NCBI RefSeq assembly: GCF_000298295.1
Contig: NZ_AMGM01000012.1
Span: 1-64,000, forward strand
Direction of reading: 5' to 3'
DNA from: Cecembia lonarensis LW9
GTDB taxonomy: Bacteria > Bacteroidota > Bacteroidia > Cytophagales > Cyclobacteriaceae
Length of the DNA stretch: 64,000 nt
In this document: positions 1-8,374 of the stretch, one piece after another
Position numbering within the stretch: position 1 is the first letter of the stretch
Layout: every line of letters starts with the position of its first letter
Notes under the pieces: model-generated
What the model was told of the DNA's origin: nothing
The model's input: the letters and a program-made list of their open reading frames with translations, nothing else
Database searches by the model: none
Program-made: the position numbers and the translations under genes

Positions 1-1
1 C

Positions 2-244
2 CAGCTTCAAAGCGGGCGAATGAAGATGTATGCTTATACTTCGAATGAGCCCAATGAAGAAGATGGTATGCCTGAGGCTAGCCTGAAAATTTCGAATTTT
101 GAAATTTTCAAGTGCACGCAAATCAAACTGGATCATTTAATAAGTTTGCACCCGCTTAAAAAGACAAGGCTTAATAAATTGGGTATTCATCAAAATTTAA
201 AGAAATTATTCTCCAATTGGCGTTTTTCAGCACGCCCTAATTAA
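2..244 (+). CDS. Possible 3' end of an unrecognised ORF
   Basis: The frame is open from the left edge of the window to a TAA at 242-244, with an internal ATG at 20, so it could be the end of a gene that starts outside the window or a 74-residue ORF. I recognise no family, signal peptide or motif. A perfect 10-bp inverted repeat (84-93 with 101-110) lies inside it, which is more typical of intergenic DNA. It may be spurious. Confidence 0.2.
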   Translation, partial: QLQSGRMKMYAYTSNEPNEEDGMPEASLKISNFEIFKCTQIKLDHLISLHPLKKTRLNKLGIHQNLKKLFSNWRFSARPN

Positions 245-348
245 CAGGGTTTAACCTAAGGAATACCCAAATAATTAAGCCTATTTATGGCATTATCAAT
301 TGAAGGAAAACATGATTAACTTGCGCGATTATAAAAACCACAACTTTA

Positions 349-2190
349 ATGAGATTTTACATTCCCTTTATTTTCATGGCTTTTTGCGTACTGCATGCCA
401 ATGCCAATGAAGACAGTACCGCGGTGGACCTTGGAGGTATAACCATCATGGAAAACAGATTGGAAATCCCCTTTAATAAAGTATCCAGAAATATTTCAGT
501 TATCCAGCGTAAAGCCATTGAAACAACCCCGGCAAGAAGCATTCAGGAGGTACTGGCTTTCACCCCGGGGGTAGATGTAAGACAGCGGGGAGTAAGTGGT
601 GTGCAGGCCAATATCGGCATACGCGGGGGAAGTTTTGAGCAAACCCTGGTGCTGCTTAATGGCATTAAACTGACAGATCCTCAAACTGGTAATCATATGA
701 TGAACATTCCGGTACCTTTCCAGTCTATTCAAAGAATAGAAGTCTTGAAAGGACCAGGCTCCAGAATTTTTGGACAAAATGCATTTGCCGGTGCCATCAA
801 TATCATCACCGAATTGCCCGAAACAAAAAGCTTAAATATCCAGGGCTTCGGAGGTGACTTGGGCATGAGGGGAGGCCATGTGATTGCCTCTTTGCCCGTT
901 GGAAAATACAAACAAACACTGTCTATCTCCCATGATGCTTCAGATGGACATTGGTATAATTCTGATTTTAAAGTCAGCAATGTGTTTTACGAGTCAGGTT
1001 ATGAATTGAACGATAACCATGAATTCCATGCCATGATGGGTTTCAGCGACCGCAGCTTTGGCGCCAATGGTTTTTACACCAATGCCTTTCCTGACCAATG
1101 GGAAAGCCTCCAAACTTACCTTTCTTCGCTCAGCCACACCTATCGCAAGGGTAACTTTTATTTACAAAACAGGGCCTATTGGAGAAGAAACGTGGACGAA
1201 TTCAGGCTGAGAAGAAATGAACCTGAATTTTTTACAAACAACCACATTTCAGATGTTCTGGCCTTAGAGATCAATGGGGCATATACTTCCAAATGGGGGA
1301 CGACAGGATTGGGAATCGAAGGCAGAGATGAAAGGATTGACAGTAATAACCTAGGACAAAGAGACCGACAATTCTTAGGACTCTTTGCAGAGCATAGGGT
1401 TGAGTTTTTAAATAAATTTGATGCCAGGGCAGGCATTTACTCCAACCTATACGATGAATTTGGCTGGAGGCATTTCCCTGGGGCGGAAGTGGGCTATCAA
1501 CTCAACAATTACTCCAGGTTTTATTCCAACTTTGGTATGAGTTACCGTATCCCTTCTTTCACAGAACTGTATTATGAAGATCCCAGCAATTTCAGTAATC
1601 CCAACTTACTTCCGGAGGAAGCCTGGAATTATGAATTCGGTTGGAAAATAGAAAAAAATAAAATGAGAGGGGAAGTGGTTTATTTTTATAGGTTTACGGA
1701 AAACCTTATCGATTACACCAGAAATCCCAGCGATCTGATTCCCAATCCCAACAGGTGGACCCCTGGCAACATCAGTCAGGTCACGTTTAGGGGTGTGGAA
1801 ACCGCCTTTCAGTACCTTGCCAATTGGGGAGGCAGCCAAGCCAAGCTAAGGGAACTGAGTCTAAGCTATAATTATATCGATGCAGATTTGGTACAGGCCG
1901 AGGGTGTAGAGTCCCGTACTGCCCTCAATGCCCTGACCCATCAGGTCATTGCCGGCCTTCAAGCTGAGTTTTTACAGAAATTAGAATTCACCATGAAAGG
2001 CCGGTATATGGAAAGAATGGCTTTGGACCCTTATTTTTTATTGGACAGCAGATTGGATTACAACAGGTTGAAGAAATTGGGATTCTTTTTAGAGGTCTCC
2101 AACATCACCAATACCGACTACATTGAGGCCGGTTTTGTGCAGATGCCCGCTAGATGGGCGAAGGTGGGGTTTATGGTTAGGTTGGATTGA
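349..2190 (+). CDS. TonB-dependent outer-membrane receptor
   Basis: Takes up a bound ligand across the outer membrane using TonB energy; the ligand cannot be told from sequence. An N-terminal signal peptide (about residues 1-19, ending A-N-A) is followed by a plug domain (about 40-155) with the typical TPGVDVRQRG and IEVLKGPGSRIFGQNAFAGAINI stretches, split here as I-E-V-L-K-G-P and A-G-A-I-N-I. A beta-barrel of about 450 residues follows. At 613 aa it has the BtuB/siderophore receptor size and lacks the carboxypeptidase-like N-terminal domain of SusC proteins. It has no SusD partner and stands alone before tRNA genes. No cobalamin-riboswitch-like sequence is visible in the 100 bases upstream. 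Confidence 0.9.
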   Translation: MRFYIPFIFMAFCVLHANANEDSTAVDLGGITIMENRLEIPFNKVSRNISVIQRKAIETTPARSIQEVLAFTPGVDVRQRGVSGVQANIGIRGGSFEQTLVLLNGIKLTDPQTGNHMMNIPVPFQSIQRIEVLKGPGSRIFGQNAFAGAINIITELPETKSLNIQGFGGDLGMRGGHVIASLPVGKYKQTLSISHDASDGHWYNSDFKVSNVFYESGYELNDNHEFHAMMGFSDRSFGANGFYTNAFPDQWESLQTYLSSLSHTYRKGNFYLQNRAYWRRNVDEFRLRRNEPEFFTNNHISDVLALEINGAYTSKWGTTGLGIEGRDERIDSNNLGQRDRQFLGLFAEHRVEFLNKFDARAGIYSNLYDEFGWRHFPGAEVGYQLNNYSRFYSNFGMSYRIPSFTELYYEDPSNFSNPNLLPEEAWNYEFGWKIEKNKMRGEVVYFYRFTENLIDYTRNPSDLIPNPNRWTPGNISQVTFRGVETAFQYLANWGGSQAKLRELSLSYNYIDADLVQAEGVESRTALNALTHQVIAGLQAEFLQKLEFTMKGRYMERMALDPYFLLDSRLDYNRLKKLGFFLEVSNITNTDYIEAGFVQMPARWAKVGFMVRLD

Positions 2191-2256
2191 TTTGGAAAAA
2201 ATTTATTGCTTAAAATCAGATGATTAGTGTATACCAATAAAAATATCAAATCATTG

Positions 2257-2288
2257 TTTGTAGACAAAAAATTTAAATCATACATTTG
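2257..2288 (+). promoter_or_regulatory. Bacteroidota-type promoter of the tRNA-Val pair
   Basis: TTTG at 2257-2260, a 20-base spacer and a perfect TACATTTG (consensus TAnnTTTG) at 2281-2288. Transcription would start near 2295, about 25 bases before the first tRNA. Confidence 0.75.
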
Positions 2289-2319
2289 CACTCCGTTCTG
2301 ATAAAGATTAGGATTGTTC

Positions 2320-2394
2320 GGGATGTTAGCTCAGCTGGTTCAGAGCATCTGCCTTACAAGCAGAGGGTCGGGGGTTCGAATCCCTCACCTCCCA
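2320..2394 (+). tRNA. tRNA-Val(TAC), copy 1
   Basis: A full cloverleaf can be drawn by hand: D-arm GCTC/GAGC, anticodon stem TCTGC/GCAGA with loop CTTACAA (anticodon TAC), T-arm with TTCGAAT loop, discriminator A, no encoded CCA. The acceptor stem GGGATGT/ACCTCCC has a T-C mismatch at pair 5-68 that the second copy does not have. It is co-transcribed with the second copy 28 bases downstream. Confidence 0.9.
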
Positions 2395-2422
2395 CTTAAT
2401 AAAAAGATTATTAATATTCCTC

Positions 2423-2497
2423 GGGAGTTTAGCTCAGTTGGTTCAGAGCATCTGCCTTACAAGCAGAGGGTCGGGGGTTCGAATCCCTCAACTCCCA
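2423..2497 (+). tRNA. tRNA-Val(TAC), copy 2
   Basis: Same body as the first copy, with anticodon loop CTTACAA (TAC) and T-loop TTCGAAT, but a fully paired acceptor stem GGGAGTT/AACTCCC. No encoded CCA. It is followed directly by a terminator hairpin. Confidence 0.95.
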
Positions 2498-2498
2498 C

Positions 2499-2521
2499 AA
2501 AGCCTCATCAGAGGCTTTTTT
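2499..2521 (+). terminator. Rho-independent terminator of the tRNA-Val operon
   Basis: AAGCCTC (2500-2506), loop ATCA, GAGGCTT (2511-2517), then a T run. It starts two bases after the second tRNA. Confidence 0.85.
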
Positions 2522-2749
2522 CATTTTATGGCTTGCTACTTTTATATATTACATTCTGAAATCTTGGGAAAGACAAAAAAACACAAAATCCATAAGTAGG
2601 TTTTAAGGGTTTTGAAAGTGGAAACCTCAAGAAGTTTAATGCTCAAAATTAATGAATTAGGCTATACCCGAATCATGCCATCCTAATTATTCTATTCTTT
2701 TGTTCTCTTTTGTCTCTTTGTGGTTCATAAATCATTCATCCATTTACAC
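2522..2749. other. Gene-free spacer with a dispersed-repeat relative
   Basis: No credible ORF. Bases about 2695-2732 closely match the core of the 160-bp tandem repeat at 46.9-47.3 kb (CTTTTGTTC, CTTTTGTC, GTGGTTCA in the same order and spacing). The rest shows no structure I can name. Confidence 0.5.
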
Positions 2750-2774
2750 AAAAAAAGCCTCCAAACAGGAGGCT
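2750..2774 (-). terminator. Terminator after the aldehyde dehydrogenase gene
   Basis: On the minus strand AGCCTCC (2774-2768), loop TGTTT, GGAGGCT, then a run of T. It lies 46 bases past the dehydrogenase stop codon. Confidence 0.8.
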
Positions 2775-2819
2775 CTTGACATCTTAAGTTTTTCTTACTT
2801 TCTGCTAAACGTCAGCTTT

Positions 2820-4364
2820 TCAAATATCAAACTTTATCCCCTGCGCCAATGGCAGGGCAGTGCTGTAATTGATCGTATTGGTCTGACGGCGCATATAGGC
2901 CTTCCAGGAATCAGATCCGGACTCTCTGCCTCCACCGGTTTCCTTCTCACCACCAAAAGCGCCACCGATCTCGGCCCCGGAAGTTCCGATATTCACATTG
3001 GCAATTCCGCAGTCCGAACCTGCCGCAGAAAGGAAGGCTTCTGCTTCCCGCATATCCAAGGTCATAATGGCCGAAGACAAGCCCTGAGGCACGCCATTGT
3101 GCATGGCTATCGCTTCTTCCAAGGTATTGTATTTCATCAGATATAAGATGGGTGCAAAGGTTTCCTCCTGAACCATTTCGTAATGGCTTTCGGCTTCAAC
3201 AATACAGGGCTTGACATAACAGCCGGATTCATATCCGGCCCCTTCCAAAACTCCCCCTGGCACTACTTCCTTCCCTCCTTCTGCTTTGACTTTTTCAATG
3301 GCCTTCAAGTACATATCTACAGCATCCTTGTCTATCAGTGGGCCCACATGGTTTTTCTCATCCAATGGATTACCGATCACCAACTTGCCGTAAGCCGATG
3401 AAAGCCTTTCTTTCACAGTTTCATAAACAGAGGCATGAATGATCAACCTCCTCGTAGAAGTACAGCGCTGACCGGCAGTTCCTACCGCTCCAAACAAAGC
3501 CCCTCTGATCGCAATGTCCAAATCGGCATTTTCCGTAATGATGATCCCATTGTTACCTCCAAGTTCCAATAAAGATCTTCCCAATCTGGCAGCTACTTCC
3601 TGCCCTACAATTTTACCCATACGGGTAGAACCTGTCGCTGAAATCAAAGGCACCCTTTTATCTTTGGTCATCAGCTCACCTACCCTGTAGTCTCCTACAA
3701 TTAAATTCGAAATCCCTTCAGGAAGGCCATTCTCCTTAAATACTTTGGCAACAATGTGCTGGCAGGCAACGGCTGAAAGCGGAGCCTTTTCTGAAGGCTT
3801 CCAGACACAAACGTCACCACATACCCAGGCGATCATACTGTTCCATGACCAAACTGCCACAGGAAAGTTAAAAGCAGAAATGATACCCACTAGCCCTAGC
3901 GGATGCCACTGCTCGTACATCCTATGACCGGGCCTTTCTGAATGCATGGTCAGACCATAAAGCTGTCTGGACAACCCCACAGCAAAATCACAGATATCGA
4001 TCATTTCCTGCACCTCACCCAACCCTTCTTGATAGGATTTACCCATTTCATAAGAAACCAGTTTACCCAGGTCTTCTTTGGCATCCCGCAGGGCATTGCC
4101 TATTTGCCGGATGATTTCTCCTCTTTGAGGGGCAGGTTTCAACCTCCAGGTTTCAAATGCCTCCTTAGCTTTTTGGATGACTGACTCATAACTCTCTTGA
4201 TCTGTTTCTTGTATTTTCCCTATCACGGCTCCATCTACAGGAGAATAGGAGGCAACATAATTACCTGAAGTTTTCAGCCATTCACCACCTGTGGATGTGC
4301 CTAAATTTTCAGCCTTAACGCCTAGCCTCTCCAGGGTTGCTTTGATGCCAAATGTATCCATCAT
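2820..4364 (-). CDS. Aldehyde dehydrogenase, ALDH7 (aminoadipate semialdehyde) type
   Basis: NAD-dependent oxidation of an aldehyde to an acid in the cytosol. The ALDH7 branch (human antiquitin, bacterial piperideine-6-carboxylate dehydrogenase) works in lysine breakdown. The 514-aa length fits. Cofactor region GSTRMG near 245-250, general base Glu268 in the ALDH7-type ELGGNN signature, catalytic Cys301 in GQRCTSTRR. The ELGGNN plus GTAGQRCTSTRR pair is what points to ALDH7 rather than ALDH1/2. Two ATG codons stand in tandem at the start; either could be used. It is a single gene with its own terminator. Family call is strong; the lysine substrate is inference. Confidence 0.88.
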   Translation of the reverse strand: MMDTFGIKATLERLGVKAENLGTSTGGEWLKTSGNYVASYSPVDGAVIGKIQETDQESYESVIQKAKEAFETWRLKPAPQRGEIIRQIGNALRDAKEDLGKLVSYEMGKSYQEGLGEVQEMIDICDFAVGLSRQLYGLTMHSERPGHRMYEQWHPLGLVGIISAFNFPVAVWSWNSMIAWVCGDVCVWKPSEKAPLSAVACQHIVAKVFKENGLPEGISNLIVGDYRVGELMTKDKRVPLISATGSTRMGKIVGQEVAARLGRSLLELGGNNGIIITENADLDIAIRGALFGAVGTAGQRCTSTRRLIIHASVYETVKERLSSAYGKLVIGNPLDEKNHVGPLIDKDAVDMYLKAIEKVKAEGGKEVVPGGVLEGAGYESGCYVKPCIVEAESHYEMVQEETFAPILYLMKYNTLEEAIAMHNGVPQGLSSAIMTLDMREAEAFLSAAGSDCGIANVNIGTSGAEIGGAFGGEKETGGGRESGSDSWKAYMRRQTNTINYSTALPLAQGIKFDI

Positions 4365-4407
4365 GTTATTTTGGTTTATTCAGTTTCAACAGGAAGGTAA
4401 ATCTAAA

Positions 4408-4428
4408 TAAAAAATCCCGTGGCAACGG
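4408..4428 (-). terminator. Weak terminator after the DUF4421 gene
   Basis: Minus strand CCGT, loop TGCC, ACGG, then GATTTTTTA. The stem is only 4 bp, but placement 2 bases past the stop codon fits. Confidence 0.4.
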
Positions 4429-4429
4429 C

Positions 4430-5500
4430 TTAATTTTTATTCTTTTGTTTCCGATTGATGGGAAGGTATTTCTCGGGATCTATATAATCCAAGTATTTCT
4501 GTAACTTAGGACCAGGCTGGAAACGATAGATAAAATTGATCCGGTAATTGCCCGTAACGAAAGCTGAATTAAAATCTTCCACTTTTGAAAAGCGGACATA
4601 ACTTCTTACATAATTGGCGTTCAATGACCATTTGGGTCCGTTATAACCTATAAAACCTCTTCCAAAAAAATTAGGCTGAACACCCCATCTATATTCCCTG
4701 CCTCTTTCCAGGTCAAGGAAACTTCTTCCCAGATCAAGATTGGCAGATAACATCCCTGTGATGAAAAACCTCTTCCAAAAAACCAAAGTATGAACATATC
4801 CTGCATTGGGACCTATTTGAAAGAATCCTAAGCCAGAAAAATTTCTATTGATAGGGACTGCTTCAGTTGAGAGCATCAACCCTTCATTATTGGCCCAGCC
4901 TCCATATACTTCAAACCCTGCCAGAAAACTTCCTGCAGATTTCCTTTGCCAGGCACTCTGTAAAAATGCAGCCTTCATGGAAAGCTTATCTCCGGAAAAT
5001 AAATATTGAAAATTACCTCCAATCATCCTTAAGCGAAGGTCCGGATAAATAGACCCTAATACACCAGGGATATCGGCATTGAAATTTTGCACGAAATAGC
5101 CCCTGTAAAACTGACCGAAAAGATCAATGACAAAATTCTTGGGATATATATGTGCCTGCAAATCCAGCCATTGGGTCTCACCAGTGCCCCTGTCAGGATT
5201 CATAAAACCAAAACCAGCAGCTAAATTGAGGGTGAAATCATTGTAAGTAGCACCAACCCCTAAATTCAATGTAGTATTTGGCTCAAATCGCCACCGGTAA
5301 TCATTGAATTTGTCATTCACAATCAAAGAAGTATATTTCCTTGAGGTATAAGCTCTCGTGGTGAGCTTGTTTTTATAATCAACATAGTAGGTACTATCCT
5401 GTGCTGCAAGACCTTTTAAAAGAAAGAGGGGAGGAAAAAACAAGACAACACTGAAGAGAAAAAAAACTTTTTTATAACGATTGGGATTGACACCATACAA
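4430..5500 (-). CDS. DUF4421 family outer-surface protein
   Basis: A signal peptide (hydrophobic run VFFLFSVVLFFPPLFLL, cleavage near LAAQ-DS) precedes about 320 residues rich in aromatic beta-strands, ending with a charged tail. The K-L-T-T-R and S-R-K-Y-T-S-L motifs near the start of the mature part are those of DUF4421, a Bacteroidota family of predicted beta-barrels without known function. The open frame runs up to 5593, but that extension holds a perfect hairpin with a T run (5525-5546), so a start downstream is more likely. TTG at 5498-5500 is one choice; an ATG at 5496 lies in another frame ahead of a run of 8 T. The exact start is unsure. Confidence 0.7.
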   Translation of the reverse strand: MYGVNPNRYKKVFFLFSVVLFFPPLFLLKGLAAQDSTYYVDYKNKLTTRAYTSRKYTSLIVNDKFNDYRWRFEPNTTLNLGVGATYNDFTLNLAAGFGFMNPDRGTGETQWLDLQAHIYPKNFVIDLFGQFYRGYFVQNFNADIPGVLGSIYPDLRLRMIGGNFQYLFSGDKLSMKAAFLQSAWQRKSAGSFLAGFEVYGGWANNEGLMLSTEAVPINRNFSGLGFFQIGPNAGYVHTLVFWKRFFITGMLSANLDLGRSFLDLERGREYRWGVQPNFFGRGFIGYNGPKWSLNANYVRSYVRFSKVEDFNSAFVTGNYRINFIYRFQPGPKLQKYLDYIDPEKYLPINRKQKNKN

Positions 5501-5524
5501 TTTACAAATTCTCAGCGGCCAAAA

Positions 5525-5546
5525 AAATTCCGCCAAGGCGGAATTT
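5525..5546 (-). terminator. Leader hairpin with T tract ahead of the DUF4421 gene
   Basis: Minus strand AAATTCCGCC, loop TT, GGCGGAATTT followed by more T. It has the form of an intrinsic terminator and lies between the promoter at 5645-5680 and the signal peptide, so it may attenuate transcription. Confidence 0.55.
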
Positions 5547-6054
5547 AAACTTAAGTGAAGGTCGGAAAAAGTAATTCTCAAAACAACCTTCATCTTATTT
5601 CATGCAAAAACAAATAGCAGAAAAAGTTGCTTAATCACCCGAGACAAATATAGATAAGTTTTGAAGTTAATTCCAAAAAACAACTTGGATTTTTTTGATT
5701 TTTTAGCAAAAAAGTAACAATTAGCACTGAACGACAAATTTAAAATATGCAAATTTTTGTATATTAAACGTAATAAAGACAGATTTCATTATTTTTCCAG
5801 CATTATTGAATTTAAAAAATAGTTTCCTAATTAATTTTTATAAATACATTTTTTTGTATCTTAAAATATTTTAAAGTGATTTTATTTAATTTTTTAAAAA
5901 TATAGTTTCCAACAAACTTCCTTAGCAAATAAAACTTGACTTAAAATGTATTTATAAAAACCATGATTTTATACAGTTCAATAAATTCTTGTTTTTTTAA
6001 TGTTTTTTAGAGTGAGATTTATTGAAAAATCCTATTACATACTTGACTAAAATC
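5547..6054. other. AT-rich spacer without genes
   Basis: About 500 bases, strongly AT-rich, with stops in all frames. The only signal I can support is the minus-strand promoter near 5645-5680. Nothing RNA-like was recognised. Confidence 0.6.
5645..5680 (-). promoter_or_regulatory. Promoter for the DUF4421 gene
   Basis: On the minus strand TATATTTG (5652-5645) matches TAnnTTTG exactly, with TTTTTTG ending at 5674, giving a 21-base spacer. Start of transcription would be near 5638. Confidence 0.6.
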
Positions 6055-6083
6055 AAAAAAGCCTTCCAGTTTTGGAAGGCTTT
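6055..6083 (-). terminator. Terminator after the aspartate aminotransferase
   Basis: Minus strand AAAAGCCTTCCA, loop AAAC, TGGAAGGCTTTTTT. Strong stem and T run, 24 bases past the stop codon. Confidence 0.9.
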
Positions 6084-6106
6084 TGAACTATCATATTGCA
6101 TTAAGC

Positions 6107-7309
6107 CTACTGTATGCGGGCACAAGCTTCTTTAATCCGTTTAATTGCCTCAATAAGCTCTTCTTCAGAAGCTGCATAGGAGATCCTAACACAATTCGGA
6201 GCCCCAAATGCCTCACCGGTCACAAGCGAAACGTTTGCTTTTTCCAAAATATAAAGACAAAAATCGTCAGCATTCTTAATCTGAAAACCGTCCACTGATT
6301 TTCCAAAAAAATGAGAAACTTCTGGAAAGAAATAAAAAGCACCTTCTGGCACATGTGTTTTGAAACCAGGAATTTCTTGGATAAGCTGTAACACGAGATC
6401 CCTCCTTTTCAAATACGCTTTTTCCATTTCTTTGGAGGGAGATTGATCACCCGAAATTGCGGCCAAAGCAGCCCTTTGTGCAATACCAGTACCACCGGAG
6501 GTAAATTGCCCTTGCATTTTTTCACAGGCTTTGGCAATAAATAAAGGTGCACAAATATATCCTACCCTCCAGCCAGTCATGGCATATCCTTTTGAAAAGC
6601 CATTTACCGTGATGGTCCTGTCAAACATACCTGGAAATGAACCTATACTTGCATGATTGCCTGTAAAATTGATCAATTCATAAATTTCATCGGCAATGAC
6701 AAACAAATTTTCCCTTTTCTTTACTACCTCAGCGATAGCCTCAAGTTCTTCCTTACTGAATACCGATCCCGTAGGGTTACAAGGAGAAGAGTATATAATT
6801 GCTTTGGTTTTATCGGTAAGTGCTGACGCTAATTGCTGAGCTGTAGCCTTAAAATTATTTTCTAAATCCCCTTCTATTAATACGGGGACACCTCCTGCCA
6901 ATTTGATGATTTCCGCATAGGAAACCCAATAAGGAGAAAATATGACTACTTCATCTCCTTCATTCAGGAGGCACATAAATACATTGGCAATACTATGCTT
7001 GGCACCTGTTGAAACCACAATGTTTTCAGCCTTGGCCTCAGCAATATGGTTTTCTTCCCTCAGCTTTTTAGCAATTGCCTCTCTAAGGTCTTGATAACCA
7101 GCCACTGGAGGATAAGCAAAGTATTTGCCTTCATCAATGGCATTCTTGGCAGCTTCCTGAATATGTTTAGGCGTTTTAAAATCCGGTTCTCCTAAACTCA
7201 AGCTGATGATATCGATACCTTGGGACTTTAATTCACGGGCTTTTTTTGCCATGGCCAAAGTGGCCGACTCTTCCATTTGGATGATCCTTTCGGATAACAT
7301 TTCAGTCAT
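6107..7309 (-). CDS. Aspartate aminotransferase, PLP-dependent class I
   Basis: Moves the amino group between aspartate (or a related amino acid) and 2-oxoglutarate; cytosolic. 400 aa. PLP Lys240 sits in NGFSKGYAMTGWRVGY with Arg248; Asp207 and Tyr210 (IADEIYE) contact the cofactor; N-P-T-G at 178-181 and the SLGEPDF motif near 38-44 place it in the Igamma/Ibeta aspartate aminotransferase group common in Bacteroidota. The true substrate could be broader (aromatic amino acids, prephenate). Single gene with a strong terminator; a TAttTTTG box lies at 7336-7343. Confidence 0.9.
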   Translation of the reverse strand: MTEMLSERIIQMEESATLAMAKKARELKSQGIDIISLSLGEPDFKTPKHIQEAAKNAIDEGKYFAYPPVAGYQDLREAIAKKLREENHIAEAKAENIVVSTGAKHSIANVFMCLLNEGDEVVIFSPYWVSYAEIIKLAGGVPVLIEGDLENNFKATAQQLASALTDKTKAIIYSSPCNPTGSVFSKEELEAIAEVVKKRENLFVIADEIYELINFTGNHASIGSFPGMFDRTITVNGFSKGYAMTGWRVGYICAPLFIAKACEKMQGQFTSGGTGIAQRAALAAISGDQSPSKEMEKAYLKRRDLVLQLIQEIPGFKTHVPEGAFYFFPEVSHFFGKSVDGFQIKNADDFCLYILEKANVSLVTGEAFGAPNCVRISYAASEEELIEAIKRIKEACARIQ

Positions 7310-7335
7310 ATTTTGGTAGGTTTGATATACGCGTT

Positions 7336-7343
7336 CAAAAATA
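7336..7343 (-). promoter_or_regulatory. -7 element upstream of the aminotransferase
   Basis: Minus strand TATTTTTG is an exact TAnnTTTG. No convincing TTG was found at the expected distance. Placement, about 27 bases before the ATG, is right. Confidence 0.5.
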
Positions 7344-7373
7344 CGGATTACAATTATTAATTTTACCTTAAAC

Positions 7374-7402
7374 TTGGAATTGATTTTGTATTTGTAACTT
7401 TA
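7374..7402 (+). promoter_or_regulatory. Promoter for the MORN-like protein gene
   Basis: TTG at 7374-7376, 18-base spacer, TAACTTTA at 7395-7402 (one mismatch to TAnnTTTG). Confidence 0.5.
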
Positions 7403-7440
7403 TCGTAAAATAAACACAGCAAAACCTGCGTTACAAACAC

Positions 7441-8289
7441 ATGATCCGTAAACTCATATTAGTTTTAATTCTGGTACAGCTGAGCCAGGCGGTTCAAGCT
7501 CAAAAAAAACGAAAAGAGGAAAAAGCAGAAGACCCCGATTCCAGTGGGGTTGTGAATGATATTTTAATGCCTACCAGCCTTCCTCTGTTGTTTTTTGACG
7601 AAACAGAAAGAAAAGAAAAGAAGAAAAAGGAAAAGAAGTCAAAAAAGAAAAATATCTATTATGGGCAAAAAACCAAAAGGGTAAGGATAAAAACCACATT
7701 TCGTAGCCAGACACAATTCCAAAACTTTTTCATTACCCACGAAAAAAAGGTCATTGATCCCTATATCAGGGATATCTTTTGGTATGACAAAAAAGATGAC
7801 GTCATAAGAAACCGTGATTTTGATCCAAGCAGGGGATATCTATTACATGGCCCCTATACCAAATCTATTGACGAAACAGTGGTTGAGGAGGGCAATTATT
7901 ATTTTGGCACCAGACATGGGATTTGGTTAACTTTCGACAACAAAAGTGTCCTGCAGAATAAGCTCCACTTTTATGAAGGATGGCCAAAGGACTCAAGAGT
8001 ATCTTATTATAGCAAAGCAGACAACAAAATCGAAACGCTTACACCCATTGAATACGATCTGAAAGAGGGTAATTTTTTTCATTTCTATGAAGATGGTCAG
8101 ATTGCTGTTTCCGGAGAATACCATTATGGAGAAAGAGTGGGCTTATGGACAGAGTATTGGGACAACAAAAATAAAGTCATCAGAAAAAGGGAAATACAGT
8201 ATCAGGAGCAGCCTTTCACCAAAAACTTCAGGCCATTTATACGAGCAGAATGGGACAAGGAAGGAAACTTGGTATATAGAAAAGATTGA
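7441..8289 (+). CDS. Secreted protein with MORN-like repeats
   Basis: 282 aa. A signal peptide (cleavage near VQA-QKK) is followed by a very basic, Lys-rich segment (about 22-80) and then a domain with repeated G-x-Y-x-x-G-x-x-x-G-x-W patterns (EGNYYFGTRHGIW, SGEYHYGERVGLW), the signature of MORN/YwqK-type antiparallel repeats. Such proteins are common in Bacteroidota and mostly of unknown role. No catalytic motif is seen. It is a single gene divergent from the aminotransferase. Confidence 0.7.
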   Translation: MIRKLILVLILVQLSQAVQAQKKRKEEKAEDPDSSGVVNDILMPTSLPLLFFDETERKEKKKKEKKSKKKNIYYGQKTKRVRIKTTFRSQTQFQNFFITHEKKVIDPYIRDIFWYDKKDDVIRNRDFDPSRGYLLHGPYTKSIDETVVEEGNYYFGTRHGIWLTFDNKSVLQNKLHFYEGWPKDSRVSYYSKADNKIETLTPIEYDLKEGNFFHFYEDGQIAVSGEYHYGERVGLWTEYWDNKNKVIRKREIQYQEQPFTKNFRPFIRAEWDKEGNLVYRKD

Positions 8290-8349
8290 TTTTTACCCAT
8301 CATTAGCCGCATATTCGATCCGTTAAATCGTATTTCCGATAAAATGACT

Positions 8350-8357
8350 TATCTTTG
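8350..8357 (+). promoter_or_regulatory. -7 element for the MarR gene
   Basis: TATCTTTG is an exact TAnnTTTG. Transcription from about 8363 would exclude an upstream GTG at 8360 and supports the ATG at 8375 as start. Confidence 0.55.
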
Positions 8358-8374
8358 TCGTGCTAATTATTTGT

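Noticed and set aside
84-110. 10-bp inverted repeat TGAAAATTTC / GAAATTTTCA
   Set aside because: AT-rich, no T run in the right place and no neighbour to regulate; likely chance.
245-348. Possible cobalamin riboswitch before the TonB receptor, given the B12 enzymes nearby
   Set aside because: The spacer is only about 100 bases and lacks B12-box-like sequence.
2314-2559. 81-aa ORF on the plus strand
   Set aside because: It reads through both tRNA-Val genes and the terminator; repeat of G-S-G-V-R-I-P-H is the tRNA sequence translated.
2820-4364. Plus-strand ORFs within the aldehyde dehydrogenase and other long genes
   Set aside because: Antisense shadows of well-supported genes, no family features.
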